Shown here piece after piece: positions 11,161 through 23,975 of a stretch of 64,000 nucleotides of DNA. Source of the DNA: Dimorphilus gyrociliatus (taxonomy: Eukaryota; Annelida; Polychaeta; Dinophilidae); NCBI GenBank assembly GCA_904063045.1, contig CAJFCJ010000001.1, positions 3,107,501 to 3,171,500 on the forward strand. Direction: 5' to 3'. A program made the position numbers and the translations under genes. Within the stretch, counting starts at the first letter, position 1. Each line of letters opens with the position of its first letter. The notes beneath the pieces were generated by a model. That model saw nothing but the letters and a program-made list of their open reading frames with translations, had not been told where the DNA came from and searched no databases.

Positions 11161-12059
11161 GTTAAACTATTAGATTGAAATTATTAGTCGATTAATAACC
11201 TTCAGAGAGTTATTAAAGACTAAAGTGAAGAATATACATGTAGGAGGTATATACAAGAGCTTTAACAACTACAAATGGAATATTTTCAAATGGAGGATGA
11301 TAAATAATTTAAAGCTTGTCTAATGTTGATTATTAATTATTTATGTATCGTTTTCAATCATATTAGTCTCTTCGTTAATAGCAATAATAAAAAATATTTG
11401 CATAAAATGAACGAATTTCCTATTAAAGAAGCTTAAAAAACGTTAAAAAACACAAATAGCTATATATAAATTACTATAAATCATTAATATAAAAGTAATA
11501 TATCTTTATGTAGTATTACACAATTTTCTTCTTTCAATTCTTTAACGGATATTTATTCCTATGAATTATGGACGTGAAAGCTAAATTTATTCGAGTTTAA
11601 ATGACTTGAAAGCACTTTTAGCCTTCATAGATTTAGGATAATTATTAATAAATAAAATATATTTTATGACTCATATGCATAGTTTTATTCTTGTAATCAA
11701 ACAAACTCTTTCGTAGGAGATAGCGGGGTGATTTTTCGCATTGATGAAAGTTATGTGCAGTATTTCGATAGGTTTATTTAGGCTTAGAGGGTGGTTTTGT
11801 TTATATATGTATTAAAATGTAAGCAATAGGATAAATTATATGTACAAAAAAGAAACATAGACAAATAAAGTAATAGTAATATACTATAGACGTATTATTC
11901 ATATTGTAGATCTCATTTCCATATATTACAGTAAAACAGTATTAAAACTCTCTTTTTTTTCCGCCCCTCCAAAAACCCCTCAACGCAGTAAGTTAACATT
12001 GCTCAGTTGTCTTATAGCCAACTTACAAGTGAAAAAGTTTTTGATTAAAAGTGATACAA
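11161..12059. other. Divergent intergenic region
   Basis: AT-rich spacer between the DEG/ENaC gene and the mucin-like gene, expected to hold both promoters. No coding signal or clear repeat. Confidence 0.5.
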
Positions 12060-12980
12060 ATGGCAAGAAGTAATTTTGAACTGGTTGAAAGTGAAGTCAG
12101 AAAGCCGTCTTGCATATGTTTTAGACGGTGGAAAATTATTTTTCTTTGCTTAGGACTTTTAGTGGTTAGCTATTCATTAATAATAGGACTTAAGTTTGGT
12201 GTTTTTGACAAGTTTGTTGGGCCAAATTATCGTAATAATGGCAATAATAATTTTTCGAAAAGTGGTATTGATGACAAACTTAATAAAAATGATAGTAATG
12301 AAGAAATTACTACACTCTTAACAACGCCCCCTGGTACCGTTGGTATTGATGATATCAAAAATCCACCTACTGCAAATCCCTCTACGAATACGACGAAGGA
12401 GGATCTTGCTACAAAACTAACAGCTCAAACTTCACAAAATATCACAACAAATTTACCTAATAATACTTTGACGTCGGTAAACCCCACTCAAACTGTACTC
12501 GTTAACTCTTCTATTAATTCTAGTAATTCGACAATACCTGATAATGGCAAGAAAGCTACCAAACAGGAAAGTAAAGCTGCCGAAAGCACAACAGAAAGTA
12601 TCCTTACTACAAAGACTGAGAGATCTCTCAATAATTCAGACGATTCGTTTGGACAAGCTGGGTCGAAGAATACGTCTTCTACCAAACCTACTGAAATCTC
12701 GACAGCAGAATTATCTAATTCTTCACTAACGTCTTCTCAAGACAAAACTTCAACTACAAAGGTAAACGAAATAGAAACAACATCAACAAAAATAGGAGAA
12801 ACATCAAAAAAAGAATCAACAATAACGACACAGTCAAATAAGAATACTTTACCAACATTATCACCATCATCATCAGATGATACAACTATATCTTCGACTG
12901 CAACTACTCAAAACAATGAGGCAATAACCTCATCAAATTCTGGACAAATTAAAACAAGTTCAAAAAGTAATAACAACTAG
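12060..12980 (+). CDS. Mucin-like type II membrane protein, Ser/Thr-rich
   Basis: Uninterrupted frame of 306 aa from the ATG at 12060 (the frame extends 9 bases further to a GTG). A short N-terminal cytoplasmic part with a CxCFRRWK juxtamembrane stretch is followed by one membrane segment (about residues 26-47, IIFLCLGLLVVSYSLII). Beyond it lies about 255 aa dominated by Thr, Ser, Asn, Lys and Glu with many N-x-S/T sequons and no Cys. There is no exact tandem repeat. The composition suggests a heavily O- and N-glycosylated surface stalk or mucin facing outward. The low-complexity sequence prevents family assignment. The gene is intronless, unlike most neighbours. Confidence 0.68.
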   Translation: MARSNFELVESEVRKPSCICFRRWKIIFLCLGLLVVSYSLIIGLKFGVFDKFVGPNYRNNGNNNFSKSGIDDKLNKNDSNEEITTLLTTPPGTVGIDDIKNPPTANPSTNTTKEDLATKLTAQTSQNITTNLPNNTLTSVNPTQTVLVNSSINSSNSTIPDNGKKATKQESKAAESTTESILTTKTERSLNNSDDSFGQAGSKNTSSTKPTEISTAELSNSSLTSSQDKTSTTKVNEIETTSTKIGETSKKESTITTQSNKNTLPTLSPSSSDDTTISSTATTQNNEAITSSNSGQIKTSSKSNNN

Positions 12981-13049
12981 AAAAAAAAATGAGATGAAAT
13001 TAAAATATTTTACATAATTCTAGGCAAATTAAAAAAAAAGAGTATATTC

Positions 13050-13054
<5 letters not shown>

Positions 13055-13084
<30 letters not shown>
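13055..13084. repeat. (TA)n microsatellite
   Basis: Perfect TA repeat downstream of the mucin-like gene. Confidence 0.9.
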
Positions 13085-13087
<3 letters not shown>

Positions 13088-13401
13088 GTTTATAAGAACA
13101 TCCTTGGTCGTTTCTATTTTAGTTTTCTTATTATAAAACAAAACAAAATACTTAAAAAAAACACTATTTTTTCTTTTTTGTGTTAGATATTTTAAGTGCC
13201 ATTTTCTCTGTCTTTTTATTCTTCATTTTTGTACTATTTCTCATTGTTCCTTTAGTGTTAATCATTGATGGTATCATGACGGAGTTTGACAAACAAAAAT
13301 ACAAACCTTTTAATGAAAATAATTAGTGTTCTTAGTCTATTTTTATCCAGTAGCAATTGTCTTTCTTCGCTAGATTTACTGCTCTTATTATTGTTTGTTT
13401 T

Positions 13402-13403
<2 letters not shown>

Positions 13404-13443
<40 letters not shown>
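13404..13443. repeat. (CT)n microsatellite
   Basis: About 20 uninterrupted CT units. Confidence 0.92.
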
Positions 13444-13446
<3 letters not shown>

Positions 13447-16037
13447 CTATCCCCTTTACCTCACCTCTTTCACCCCTTTTTGTCATTCATTACATACACA
13501 TTTGCTAAAGTGATGTAACATAAGCCTATAGCATTTTTTGAAAGAGACAGTATGCTCTAATTAACATAAATATTATTTACAAAAATATAATCTATTGTAA
13601 ACATTGAAAAATCAACTTTAACTAGATGATTTTTCTATATTTTGGATTAAACTATATAAAATATTTCACAATATAAGCGTAATTAAGAAGGTTAGCAGCT
13701 AATCAGCAATGCAGGTGAGTAAATATACTTCCTGCCAAAATTGAGGATAACACATGATGAAATTTTTATATTATATTCATGAAAATAGTCTATCGCCAAT
13801 GAATGAAAGCACTATTGGATGAAATATGATAATTTACCTGTTCTTTTGTACTTGATAAATGCATTTGTATATGAATTACTAATATCATATATATTTTATT
13901 CAATATTACTTGACTATCTTACTGATAATTGCCTCTAAAGTTAGAAATAAATATAAATAAATGTAGAATAAAAATCATATTCTCTGTAATATACAACATA
14001 CTTTTTATATTACTTAAAAAGGTATATATAATTATATTTTCTTTCTTTTTTTTACATACATTTAAAACCTCCTTTACACTTTTTTAGCTCAAACATAGAA
14101 CGAATACAAAAAAAGTCTTTTAAAAAAGTCATAGAAAAAAGGTCAATGATCTGTGAAATCGTATTTTTAATAGAAATTTGTTTACAGGTTGAACAAGTAC
14201 GAAAAATTTCTATAGATTTTGTATATAAAATATTACATTTATGCAGTATTTAGGCCTAAATATAAATATAGTATATAATTGAAGCTCTTTACCATCTTAC
14301 TGAAATTGCTTTTTAAATTTTAGCTTTATCTAACTATCTATCCATCCATCTGACTAGCTGTCTATCGATTAATCCTCTATCTATCTATCTATATCTTCTT
14401 CTACATCTTTCTTCATTTCTATTTTTCCTTTCCATTTACCTTTATTTCGATTATTGAAAGGAGAAAGAAGGAATATTTTTTAGGAATTTTATCCCCTTCC
14501 TCTTCTATTTGTAAATTGTTTATTTTTACATTCTACGGAATTATATCTTTAAAAACCATAATAGACTGGAGAATAGATCGATATATGAAGTAGATATATA
14601 CCAAAAAATATGGTTATATTTGTTATTTTCTAAGCTTATATTAATATCCTTCCGTGTCAACCTTTTAATTCGTTAACTATGTTTACGTTAATTTCCTTCA
14701 TAGTATTTCCTTTGTTATCTGATTAATTATTTAATGCTTATGACGTAAAACCAAGTAAAAATATACAGCTATGAAGAAAATGAAAATATGACGAAGTTGC
14801 AATATAAGGCAAAAAATTTATTCGTAGGTGTGGTCATTGTCCGAATTCTAGAGCTAGTAAATGGAGCTTTACCCTGCAAATTACTATCTACGAGAATAAG
14901 TTTAAAAATAGAAAAGAAACCAACAACACACAAACAGCATACAACCGGGAAAAAAATGATAGAATCTACATGGGAAGTTTGTAGAAATAGATTATAAGAG
15001 AGTATTCAATATAAGGCATAATAGTTAGTTGATATTTTATTTTAGAATGTTGAAGAATTTCAATTAAAGTACTGAATATAATTCTTAATATTGAATTGTC
15101 AATAACAAATATTAATAGCATGTGTAATTCTATCTAGTTTAGCTTTTTTGCATTCTCTCTTCTTATCAGTTGAAATATTTCCTATTCTCTATTAATTTAA
15201 AAGAGGAAGAGAAAATGAGAAAAGTTTATTTCGGTAAATATTCACTATTGAATATACAGTATACTGTTTATTTATAAATTATTCCAATGAGATCTAGATT
15301 TGATTTGATATTGCTTCTCATTCAATGTGACAAGAGAGATGCTGCAAATGGAAGAGAAGTTGGACAAATAGAAAAGAAAATTCTTTTAACTTTTCTTTTT
15401 TCGTTACCGTGTTACCATTTCTGTCTATCTATCTATTTGTCACTGCTTCTCTGTATCTCTGCATGACTTTTAACACAGTGAAAAGATATTATGAAAAGAA
15501 TTTGAATAGACGCTATTAAATTACAACATTTCATTATCCAGCTAATTTGTTCTGTGCTTGTGGGTGGATGTGTGTGTGTTTTTTTTTTTTGCTTCTTTAA
15601 AACAATGAGAAAAATAGGCTACATTAACAAATATGATATATAGATAGCATTTAAAAACATGAACCAAATACGAGAAAAAAAAAACAAAAATAATATACAC
15701 GAAGGCGAAAAATATAAATATACTTATATAGTAATTGTTTATAGAAATATTAAAAAGAGAGTGTTTATCATGTTAAAAAATTGCTTTTATTTAAAAGAAG
15801 AACAAGAAAAAGAGAACATAGAAACATTATTATAAAAAAAAACTAACAAAAATTAAAAATACAGAGATAAAACAACAACCAACAAAATAAACAATATTTT
15901 ATATAATTTATATAATTTACAGTGTTGACTAATTATTGAAATGCTTCTTCCTTTTTTATATATTTCGACTTAAATGTTAATGTTGACTTGAATATCCTAT
16001 TAAAAAATTCTATATTATATAATAAACGACTCTAATA

Positions 16038-17960
16038 CTATTTTTGAATAGCAAAATAGGGATTACATATTTTTTTATATTTTTCAATTATGCTAAACCA
16101 TTCATAATCATTCTCTTCGTATTTACAACCATATATATATAAATCATTGAGCAATGGTGTAGCTGAATTGTATCTTTCAATAAATTGATAAACTTTAGCC
16201 AATTCGTTAGCTGTTATAATGTTTGTATGGTATTTTTCTTGTATATGAATATTCAAGTGTTTTTTGCTAATGCCTGAGACTACGTTTTCAAAGAAATACC
16301 TTAAAAGTTCAATAGCAGCTTTGTATATTATTGTCGAATGAGTTGTAAGAACGAATAATTCTAGATGATCTAACTTGAATAGAACAAACAATAGAGAATT
16401 GAAAGTATTATAGAAATTATTACACATCGAAGTTAAATGAAATGTTGTGAGATTTGTTAAATTTTCAAAATTCTTATGATTGAATTGCTTAATTGGAATC
16501 ATGACAATATTTTTTAAATTATCCAAATTATGATTGACATTATCACTAAATGGAATTTCTATATTTGACCAACTGTTACTATTTAAAAATTGTAGATTTT
16601 GTAAGCTTCTATTTAGTTTCAATTTACCTAAAATTCTTTCATTTTGACTCTGTTGGCTTATATCACAGAAATATAGACTTTTTAAATTTCCCTTAGGTTC
16701 TTCCATATCATCCAAATCGATATTTGATATAAATGTAAAATTTAATAATCTTAATGATTCTAAGGTTTTTATATTTAATAGTTTAATAAATTGAGTTAAT
16801 GGAAATGAAAAGGAATAACCAATTTTCATAAGAGAAAGAGACTTAAATCTTGAATTCCATTTTGTATCTTTCAGTATTTTATCAATGATATTTTTGAAAA
16901 TGACTTCGTTACCGTTCGAATAGATAGCTAACTCTTTAAAGAACAAGTTGGGACTATTTAATGAATATTCGTAAGTGAGATCGTATTGCCATTTTTCAAA
17001 TGTCATTAAACTTATAGGTTTCTTAATTTTTCTAATAGTTTGAAGGATATTTAAGAAGATATCTTTGAAATTCTTTATCATATCATTTTCGTTCTTAGTA
17101 TCCAAATGTATATTTAAACCAAACCAGTTCAGTGTTCGCCTACGAGCCAAGAGAACTTGCAGTAAACTATTCGTAAATTGTTGAAATTCCACTTCGAAAT
17201 TACTCAAGTAATAATCTTCATCTTTGAATTTAGCATAGATATAGATATTTTCCAGATGATTCATATTTATCATTAACGTCGTTAGACGGTCATTTTTTAT
17301 AAAAAATTTCGTCTTGTTATTTAAATAGAATGATATATTTTTACAATGCGATAAAACCGATTGTAGGAATTGTTCTTTATTGAAATGATCGCTATAGTAA
17401 ATTGTATCTTTTTGAATAGTTTCCCTCTTTCTAACGGCGGAATAATCGCTTATAAAGTAGAATTTTTCAAAGTAATTCTCGTTAAATAGTTCATCGGAAA
17501 CGGCTAGGTAACGCTTTACTGTAAAGTCAAATATGATTTGTTTGTAGTCGGCATCTTTACATTCGTAGTTTAATTCTTTCAAATGTCTAGTATAAATACT
17601 AAATATATCTTGAGAAGATAGATCTGAAGAGAATACTGGAAAATGATCGCATAGCGGTAAAGAATTTTTTATCCTTAAAAAATGACTTTTCCAAAATTCT
17701 GTCAAGTCTGTTGACGTTTCTTCCAAATCCTTTAACTCTTGTATAACAAAGGCCAAAGGCATAAAAGGTAACAAGATTTCAATGACGGAGAATGGAAGAT
17801 TTTTCAAAATTTTCAAGTATATGTGAACATGTTTGGCCATACGAATTGAACATAAAGTCTTTAAACTATCGACTAATGAGGTAGCCAAATAGATATTATT
17901 TCTTGCTGATAGAAAAAGATTTTCTTGAGAAGAGTCATTCTTATCTAACCAATTTGACAT
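16038..17960 (-). CDS. LRR-type protein, LRRC41/PRAME-like (copy 1)
   Basis: Single exon of 640 aa, ATG at 17960 and stop at 16038-16040. Near the N-terminus is the stretch LPFSVIEILLPFMPLA...DLTEFWKSHF, similar in layout to the BC-box-like LPxxxxxxxLP...LW region of LRRC41-type proteins, which recruit Elongin B/C and a cullin; this is an inference from pattern only. The rest is a series of degenerate Leu/Ile-rich repeats (such as FKSLSLMKIGYS, LESLRLLNFTFI, LKSLYFCDISQ, LTTFHLTSM, LDHLELFVLT). It is clearly paralogous to the gene at 19010-21026: both share FEKWQY, ELAIY-G, SLSL-K-G and a common ending (ELYLYGC/DLYIYGC...DSEW/DYEW). Predicted cytosolic with no signal peptide. A substrate receptor of a cullin ligase is the leading guess. 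Confidence 0.62.
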   Translation of the reverse strand: MSNWLDKNDSSQENLFLSARNNIYLATSLVDSLKTLCSIRMAKHVHIYLKILKNLPFSVIEILLPFMPLAFVIQELKDLEETSTDLTEFWKSHFLRIKNSLPLCDHFPVFSSDLSSQDIFSIYTRHLKELNYECKDADYKQIIFDFTVKRYLAVSDELFNENYFEKFYFISDYSAVRKRETIQKDTIYYSDHFNKEQFLQSVLSHCKNISFYLNNKTKFFIKNDRLTTLMINMNHLENIYIYAKFKDEDYYLSNFEVEFQQFTNSLLQVLLARRRTLNWFGLNIHLDTKNENDMIKNFKDIFLNILQTIRKIKKPISLMTFEKWQYDLTYEYSLNSPNLFFKELAIYSNGNEVIFKNIIDKILKDTKWNSRFKSLSLMKIGYSFSFPLTQFIKLLNIKTLESLRLLNFTFISNIDLDDMEEPKGNLKSLYFCDISQQSQNERILGKLKLNRSLQNLQFLNSNSWSNIEIPFSDNVNHNLDNLKNIVMIPIKQFNHKNFENLTNLTTFHLTSMCNNFYNTFNSLLFVLFKLDHLELFVLTTHSTIIYKAAIELLRYFFENVVSGISKKHLNIHIQEKYHTNIITANELAKVYQFIERYNSATPLLNDLYIYGCKYEENDYEWFSIIEKYKKICNPYFAIQK

Positions 17961-19009
17961 TTTATTTTTCTTGTACTCTTTTAATGCGTTGTATCTTTTG
18001 TCAAAAGAAAAAGAAGATAAAAATTATCGATTTTTATTGACAAGGCGACATTTTAGAATGGACCTCTTTCAATACCCTCTAAACAACTTATCAGTGAAAT
18101 TAAAATTTGTTTTTTATATTTCAAATGATTGATTAGAGTTAAAGTGACATTGTATTACGAAATCTTACCTTCTCTTCACTCTTAAAAGCTAATCGTTTGT
18201 GATTTCCTGTAGATTTTTAAAGTGTCGACATTTCTTTTATTAGGCCTGACTTTGAAACCTTCATACTGATCCGGGAAGTATAAACTTTCAGCATACGCCT
18301 ACATTGAAAACGGATGGCAGTGGTTGTAATTTTCCTGCTGAAAAACGATTATAGTGTAATATTTTAGGGGAATTCCACAAACTTTGCAAGTGAATATCGA
18401 TAATTTAAATTTTCTTCCTGAAATTTTTACTTCCGGTTTTCTGAAGTATTGACTTCTAATAACTGATAATTATTTCACCAACCGTATTTATGGCATACCC
18501 AATGTAAATATATATATGTGTATATTTTTATATATAGATTCTAACATTTAGCTTTTACAAAGTCTAGATGGCACCTTTAGTCTTCTCTATTTGATATCTC
18601 AAATGACGTACACTATGGTCTATGAAAAGATCTGTCAACTAGACAGAGAGGAGCTTAGAGCAACAGAAAGAGAGAGAGTGTGTGTGTATGTGTGTGTGTG
18701 TAAGTGTGCGTGTGATAAGATAAAAACGATTGCTAAACAAGCAACTTTAATAAAATAAAAAATTACATAAGATAATGTACTGAATGTTCATAGTGTATTC
18801 AAATATTAAAGAAAAAAAAGACATTAAGGAGATAAGGGAGTATATGAAGAGGTGAAACAAGTAAAGAGAGGGAGAGAGAGAGAGAAAGAGAGATAAAGAG
18901 AGAGAAAGATTCATAAAAAGAAACAACAAAAAATTGAATTATTCAATAACTAATATATACGAAAAAGAAACATTCATTTTCAACATTTTTCTCATTGTTG
19001 TTTTCTTTT
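17961..19009. other. Intergenic, microsatellite-bearing
   Basis: Separates the two LRR paralogues. Contains an AG/GT microsatellite (18668-18714) and a GA-rich tract (about 18867-18908). No coding signal. Confidence 0.55.
18668..18714. repeat. (AG)n(TG)n compound microsatellite
   Basis: AGAGAGAG tract passing directly into imperfect GT repeats. Confidence 0.88.
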
Positions 19010-21026
19010 CTAAAAATATTCGGGTTGAACAAGATGAAGATAAGGACGGCATATTTTTGAATAGCTTTCAACCACTTCGTTCCACTCTGAATCGTTCTTT
19101 GTATATAAGCAACCGTATAAATACAATTCATTGAATAGACGACCTTCGAAATGATAACTTTTCAATTTTTTAAATAGATTCAAAAGGTTAGTTGCAACTG
19201 TTGGTTCGTTCGATAGCGAATCTTTTAAGTAAATATTTAATTTTGTTCTATCATCTTCGCTATTAGCCATTGCTGGTAGAAGATATTGTAAGAATTTTAA
19301 TATATAATTATCCAATTTTAATCTGATTGCGGTAAAGACGAAAAACTGCAAATTTTTCATATTTAGAATAGCGTAAACAATTTTACGTATTTGAGTATAA
19401 CGTGGATGGAAGCCGTTAAGATAAAAGTGAGTAACATTGGAAAAGTTTCTGCATCTACAACATGAATAAAGTAATGGAGTATTGATTGAAATCTTTCTAA
19501 CTTGTTCCGTTCTTTCCAGAACTTTATCGTTAAAAATAGATAATTCAGTATCGTAAGAAACCGTCTGAGTTGACGAATAAGATATCTCATTACAATTGAT
19601 AAGTTTCAATTGTACCATTAATTCCAAAGATGAAAAACTCGTTTTAACCTCAGTTAAATAAAGTTTTTTCACGTGTCCAACAAATTGCCGAAAGGTAAAA
19701 CAATCCTTAAATGAGCACATTATCTTAAAATTATTAAATCTTAAATAATGAAACGGTAACTCCAATAATCCAAGAAACTTTTTAACCCCAATTTCAGCTG
19801 TACAACCCTCTTTTATCAAAGATAGAGAATTAATCTTACTTTTAAGATTATACTTTTTAAACTTTTTAATAACATAGTTAAACGTCCTTTTACTTCCACT
19901 TAGATAAATTGCTAATTCATTAATAGAGATGTCATAATGTTTCATACATTTAATCATGTGTTTATATTGCCACTTTTCAAAAATCATTAAATTTACAGGT
20001 ATATTTCTTAGCTGAATTGATTTAAAAAATCTGGAGAATAGTATCTTTTGTCCAAGTAAATAATTCTTATTCAACTTTCCAAGATTGATTCCTAACCATT
20101 TTCCAGGCCTATTCTCACGATGGAATATATTAAATAGTATCTCAGATAATTTAAAAAATTGATAATATGCATTATCAAAATGATGTGAGTCTATGTCAAT
20201 TAAGTCGTGACATTCCCAGTTCATATTGAATAATAAATTTTCTACTTTTTTCATTTCTCTCAAATAATTCAGTATTCTCTCAAATCCATTGTTTTTAAAT
20301 AGGTCGTACTGGAAAAGAACGAATCATTTAATCAATATTATTTTATTTAATATTCAATTACTGTATATTTATACATACCATTGACAATGTTAAAATAGAC
20401 GTTTTACATCTTTCTAATACATTTTTAGTAAAAGATTCCATATTGAATAATTTTATAAATTTTAAATAATTGATCTCGTCGTCGCTTAACTTTTCATTTT
20501 CTTGACGTTCGCTAACAAAATAAATTCTACAAAAGTATTTCTCAGCTAAACAACTACTCAAATCTTGTATAATTGTCTTCAGGCTAAAATCAATTATCAT
20601 CTGTTTACGGTCAACTTGTTCAAAATCACCGCAAAAATCTTTTACATAGGTCTCTTCGCAAAAATCTTGTCTATTCTCACTTTTTATTAAATATACTGGA
20701 AAATCTCTTATTACTGTTAGAATATTCTTTATTCTTAAATAATGAAAATTCCAGAAATCTGTTAGATCTATATCTCTCGATTCAATTTCGTTTAGGCAAC
20801 CAATCACTAACCCCAACGGAAGAATTGATATAATTTTATTAATAGTACTAACAGGTAACTTGAAAATGATATTTGAATATCTAAAGACATTTTCGTTTAT
20901 CTTAGAGAAACATATCTCTTCCAGTGTACTAACAGATTTATTGTTAGTAGGATTGTTTATTAAATTGTGCCCTGAAATAAGGATATCTCTCGGCTGATTT
21001 ACGTAGTGAATAGGAAATTCTTTCAT
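19010..21026 (-). CDS. LRR-type protein, LRRC41/PRAME-like (copy 2)
   Basis: Two exons, 21026-20379 and 20308-19010, join at phase 0 across a 70-base intron to give 648 aa. The N-terminal box (LPVSTINKIISILPLGLVI...DLTDFWNFHYLRIKN) aligns with that of copy 1, as do the middle segment (FEKWQY, INELAIYLSGS, INSLSLIKEGC) and the end (FNELYLYGCLY...DSEW). Copy 1 is intronless at this site, so one intron was lost or gained after tandem duplication. Both copies are head-to-tail on the minus strand. The biochemical role is not shown by sequence; the BC-box and cullin link is inference as for copy 1. Confidence 0.64.
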
Positions 21027-21601
21027 AATTACAGACTTGACCTTTTTATCATTTAATAATTTTATACAGGGTATTATCCTATTGAAACAATAACATAATT
21101 TATAGAATTAATAAGTTAACAAACCTATCGACTATTTACCTCTTTTATTTTTCGATACTTCAATAGACTAAATCAATATTTCATATATCATTCGATGGTC
21201 TCCTTTGACGTATTGGAAATGTCAAAGTAAACAACTTTTTATACTTGGCCTTTTTTTTAATTTAAGTCCTGTTGTTTGAACTCAATCAAGACTTATTAGT
21301 TGTTTTTCTTAGCTGAATAAAAGATGAGTAGTTTATACTTAACTTTACTGTATACGCGTTAAATTCTGCTACAAGAGGCCTAAAACTATTGACGATTGTT
21401 AAAAATGATGAATTTTTGTCGAATTTCTCAAATAAGCCATACTAATTTATAACAATGGCCATAAAAATTTAATAAATTGAATTTTTATACGAAATTCTTT
21501 TTTTTCAAAAGCAGACAGAAGACAATAGGAATTATTTTAATATTTACAACATATTTTATTGAACATTTATAGACTATAAATTTTTGTTGTATTTTGCATT
21601 T
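21027..21601. other. Intergenic, no gene seen
   Basis: Short AT-rich spacer between minus-strand genes; nothing recognised beyond likely promoter and 3' end sequence. Confidence 0.5.
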
Positions 21602-23490
21602 CTATACATCTTTTTTATGTTCATTGTATGTTGTATCTAATAATAATGTTGAAATTTCACATATATGTATATCATCTGGCCAGGTTGATGATCTCTTATT
21701 GATTAATAGTTCATCGATACTTCCAATTTTACATATATATGTGCATACTTCATATCGCGTTGACAGTGAAACCATATGGTCAGTCATTTCGCATTCTGTA
21801 AATGCATTAGATCCGCATGTTTCTTGATCGTGTTTATGGACAATCAAGTCATTACAATCTATTTGTGATTGATATCTTTTCAACCATATTCGAACTCTCA
21901 TTGAAGTTCTTATTACTTCTTTCAAAGTTATTCTATCTATTTGATCTAAATTTGATGAACAACTGTTTAAATCTCCGTCAACTAAAACATCATTAGCCGA
22001 ATGTAAATAGTCAGTATATGAAAAACATTCCAGGTTATTAACAGCTATATTGACTAAAGGTAGGGCAGGATCTGTATGATTCTTTTGCGAACACACTTCT
22101 TCAATTGGGAAATTCTTAGTATAATGATTCAAAGTCCCCCGGAATGTATCATTAACTCTTCTGTTACAAGTGCAGTAGACTTGTTCAGAAAAACAAGGTA
22201 TATTTTCTTCAAAAAGTGTAACATTAGTATTCTGGTTAAAGTGTATCGATGCTTTGAAATTATCTGAGAAATGTTCACGACATTGTATACTAACACTCTG
22301 ATAACAGACAAATGCATTAAATTGTATAGTATTCTTGTAGCTGATGTAATAGTATCTGTATTATCGTAAAATGAAAAAAATAAAAATTATTATATTAAAA
22401 CATGTTCAAACCGTGGATTGAAGTATTTGAAACTTCTTGAACAGAAGGTTGTTGTTGTTGGTCGATATCCAATGAAACGATTTCCATACGGCATATAATC
22501 ATATGATCTAACATGTTTGGGGTGGTAAGAGCAATAAACGTATTTATACTTTGGTAAATAAGCGAAAGCGTTGATTTCATATATTCCTATAAACTTTCCC
22601 TCATCTTTATTAAAGATAAATTTTAACCATCCTGTTTCGATGTTAGTAGATATAATAGTATATTCTGATGTTTTATTTACTTTCACTTGTATTAAACTCT
22701 CATCATTTGTTATACGAATAGTATCAATCTCATTTTCCATCGGTTGCTTTATTCTTATTTCATTGATAGTATTAGATTGAAAAAATATAATTTTTATGAA
22801 AATTTCTTTGCTAGAAATAGTTGGTTGCCACATTTCGTCAACATAGAGTACTGTATCTTTAATAGCAGCTATACAACTACCTCCTGACGATGTACAAGTA
22901 GCTCCTAGTTCCGTTCTAGCAACATCTTCGTAATAGGAATCGAACATATCGTAAACGTAGATTCCTTGGTTTACGTGACCATTTGTATTTTTAGACCATT
23001 CGAAGCAGGATGAGAATACATTTATTCTAGTAAACATCTGAAATTCGCCAATTTCTAAATTATGATACGTAGTTGTATTTAATCTTATAGAAATATATCT
23101 TGTTGGTTGAGAATTATTAAGATAAAGTTCATTCCAACCCTGCTTATAAATATAATAAAATTCATAATCATAAATTTTATTAAAGTGATAGACGTTAAAT
23201 TTTAAAACTTCTGTTTCATTTCGAATTTTTAGAATACGAATTCGTTCAAATACTATATCGTGCATGATTCTTGCGTAAAAATGTACTACTATATCTGAAA
23301 TATTATAATGCTGATCACTAGTTTGATAAGTTCGAATTGTTTTATCATAGGTAAAGTGCCAAGGATGTGCAGATGAAATTGCAATTGGATATCTTCTCGA
23401 TGGAGTAGCTTCCAAGGTATTAATATTCAAATAGAATTCAGAATATCCATTACAAATAGAAAATAATGCACAAATCCAAAAGATATTCAT
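21602..23490 (-). CDS. Secreted two-part protein of unknown family (intact copy)
   Basis: Two exons, 23490-22412 and 22355-21602, join at phase 2 to give 610 aa. There is a signal peptide (MNIFWICALFSICNGYS), then two beta-rich segments resembling galactose-binding/discoidin-type folds. The second contains VARTELGATC-SSGGSC, W-P....FIKIIFF...INEIRI-QP and EIDTIRI. The C-terminal part is Cys-rich. No catalytic motif or membrane anchor is seen. A degraded copy lies at 27595-29552, and comparison of the two fixes the intron phase. The galactose-binding suggestion is weak and a lineage-specific secreted lectin-like protein is possible. It is divergently arranged with the selenoprotein gene 0.5 kb away. 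Confidence 0.6.
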
Positions 23491-23975
23491 TATATCGGTA
23501 TTTCGTCGGAAAAGTCAGCCAGTGAACTTGCACATTTCAAACTTTGTTCACTTTTATAACACTAATTATCTTTATTGTCGATATGTCAAATGTTAGATAA
23601 TTCATAAACTAAGATAATAAATAATTATTTATTAAATAGATTAATCTTATTCCTTTAAGGGCATTCCAAGTACTATAGTAAACCTGAATCTATATAATTC
23701 TAATTCAATAGAAGTTCAATTTTATTTCTAATTAGCATAATTTATTCAAAGATGTTTTTCAATGTTCGTAATTTATTTTATTAATACAGTACATCCATCT
23801 AGGAGAACGTTATTAAAGTTTAGGGCGCCATCTCTCGAAGTGATCTCTTTAAAATTTTCATGCTGATTCATACGTTCTAGAAGGTAAACTTGTAGAAGCG
23901 CCCTCATAAACATTACAGATTTATACGAACAATATCAATCCTTATTCTTCTAGAGATATTGTCGTGCTTGCTAAA
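23491..23975. promoter_or_regulatory. Bidirectional promoter interval
   Basis: 485 bp between the divergent starts of the secreted protein (-) and the selenoprotein (+). It contains a GC-richer element GGCGCCATCTCTCG at about 23823, resembling a CGCCAT (YY1/Pho-type) site, and GAAGCGCCCTC near 23897. No TATA box is obvious. The promoter role is inferred from position. Confidence 0.45.

Larger units (their letters stand above)
12981..16037. other. Convergent intergenic region with microsatellites
   Basis: AT-rich 3 kb between convergent genes. Contains a TA run (13055-13084), a CT run (13404-13443) and short TCTA tracts near 14335 and 14380. An IR1-like sequence AGGTCA-A-TGATCT lies near 14140. 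The open frames at 13286 and 14788 lack supporting features. Confidence 0.55.

Noticed and set aside
14788-14997. 69-codon plus-strand frame in the 13-16 kb gap
   Set aside because: No signal peptide, domain, paralogue or splice-linked neighbour; composition like surrounding AT-rich DNA.
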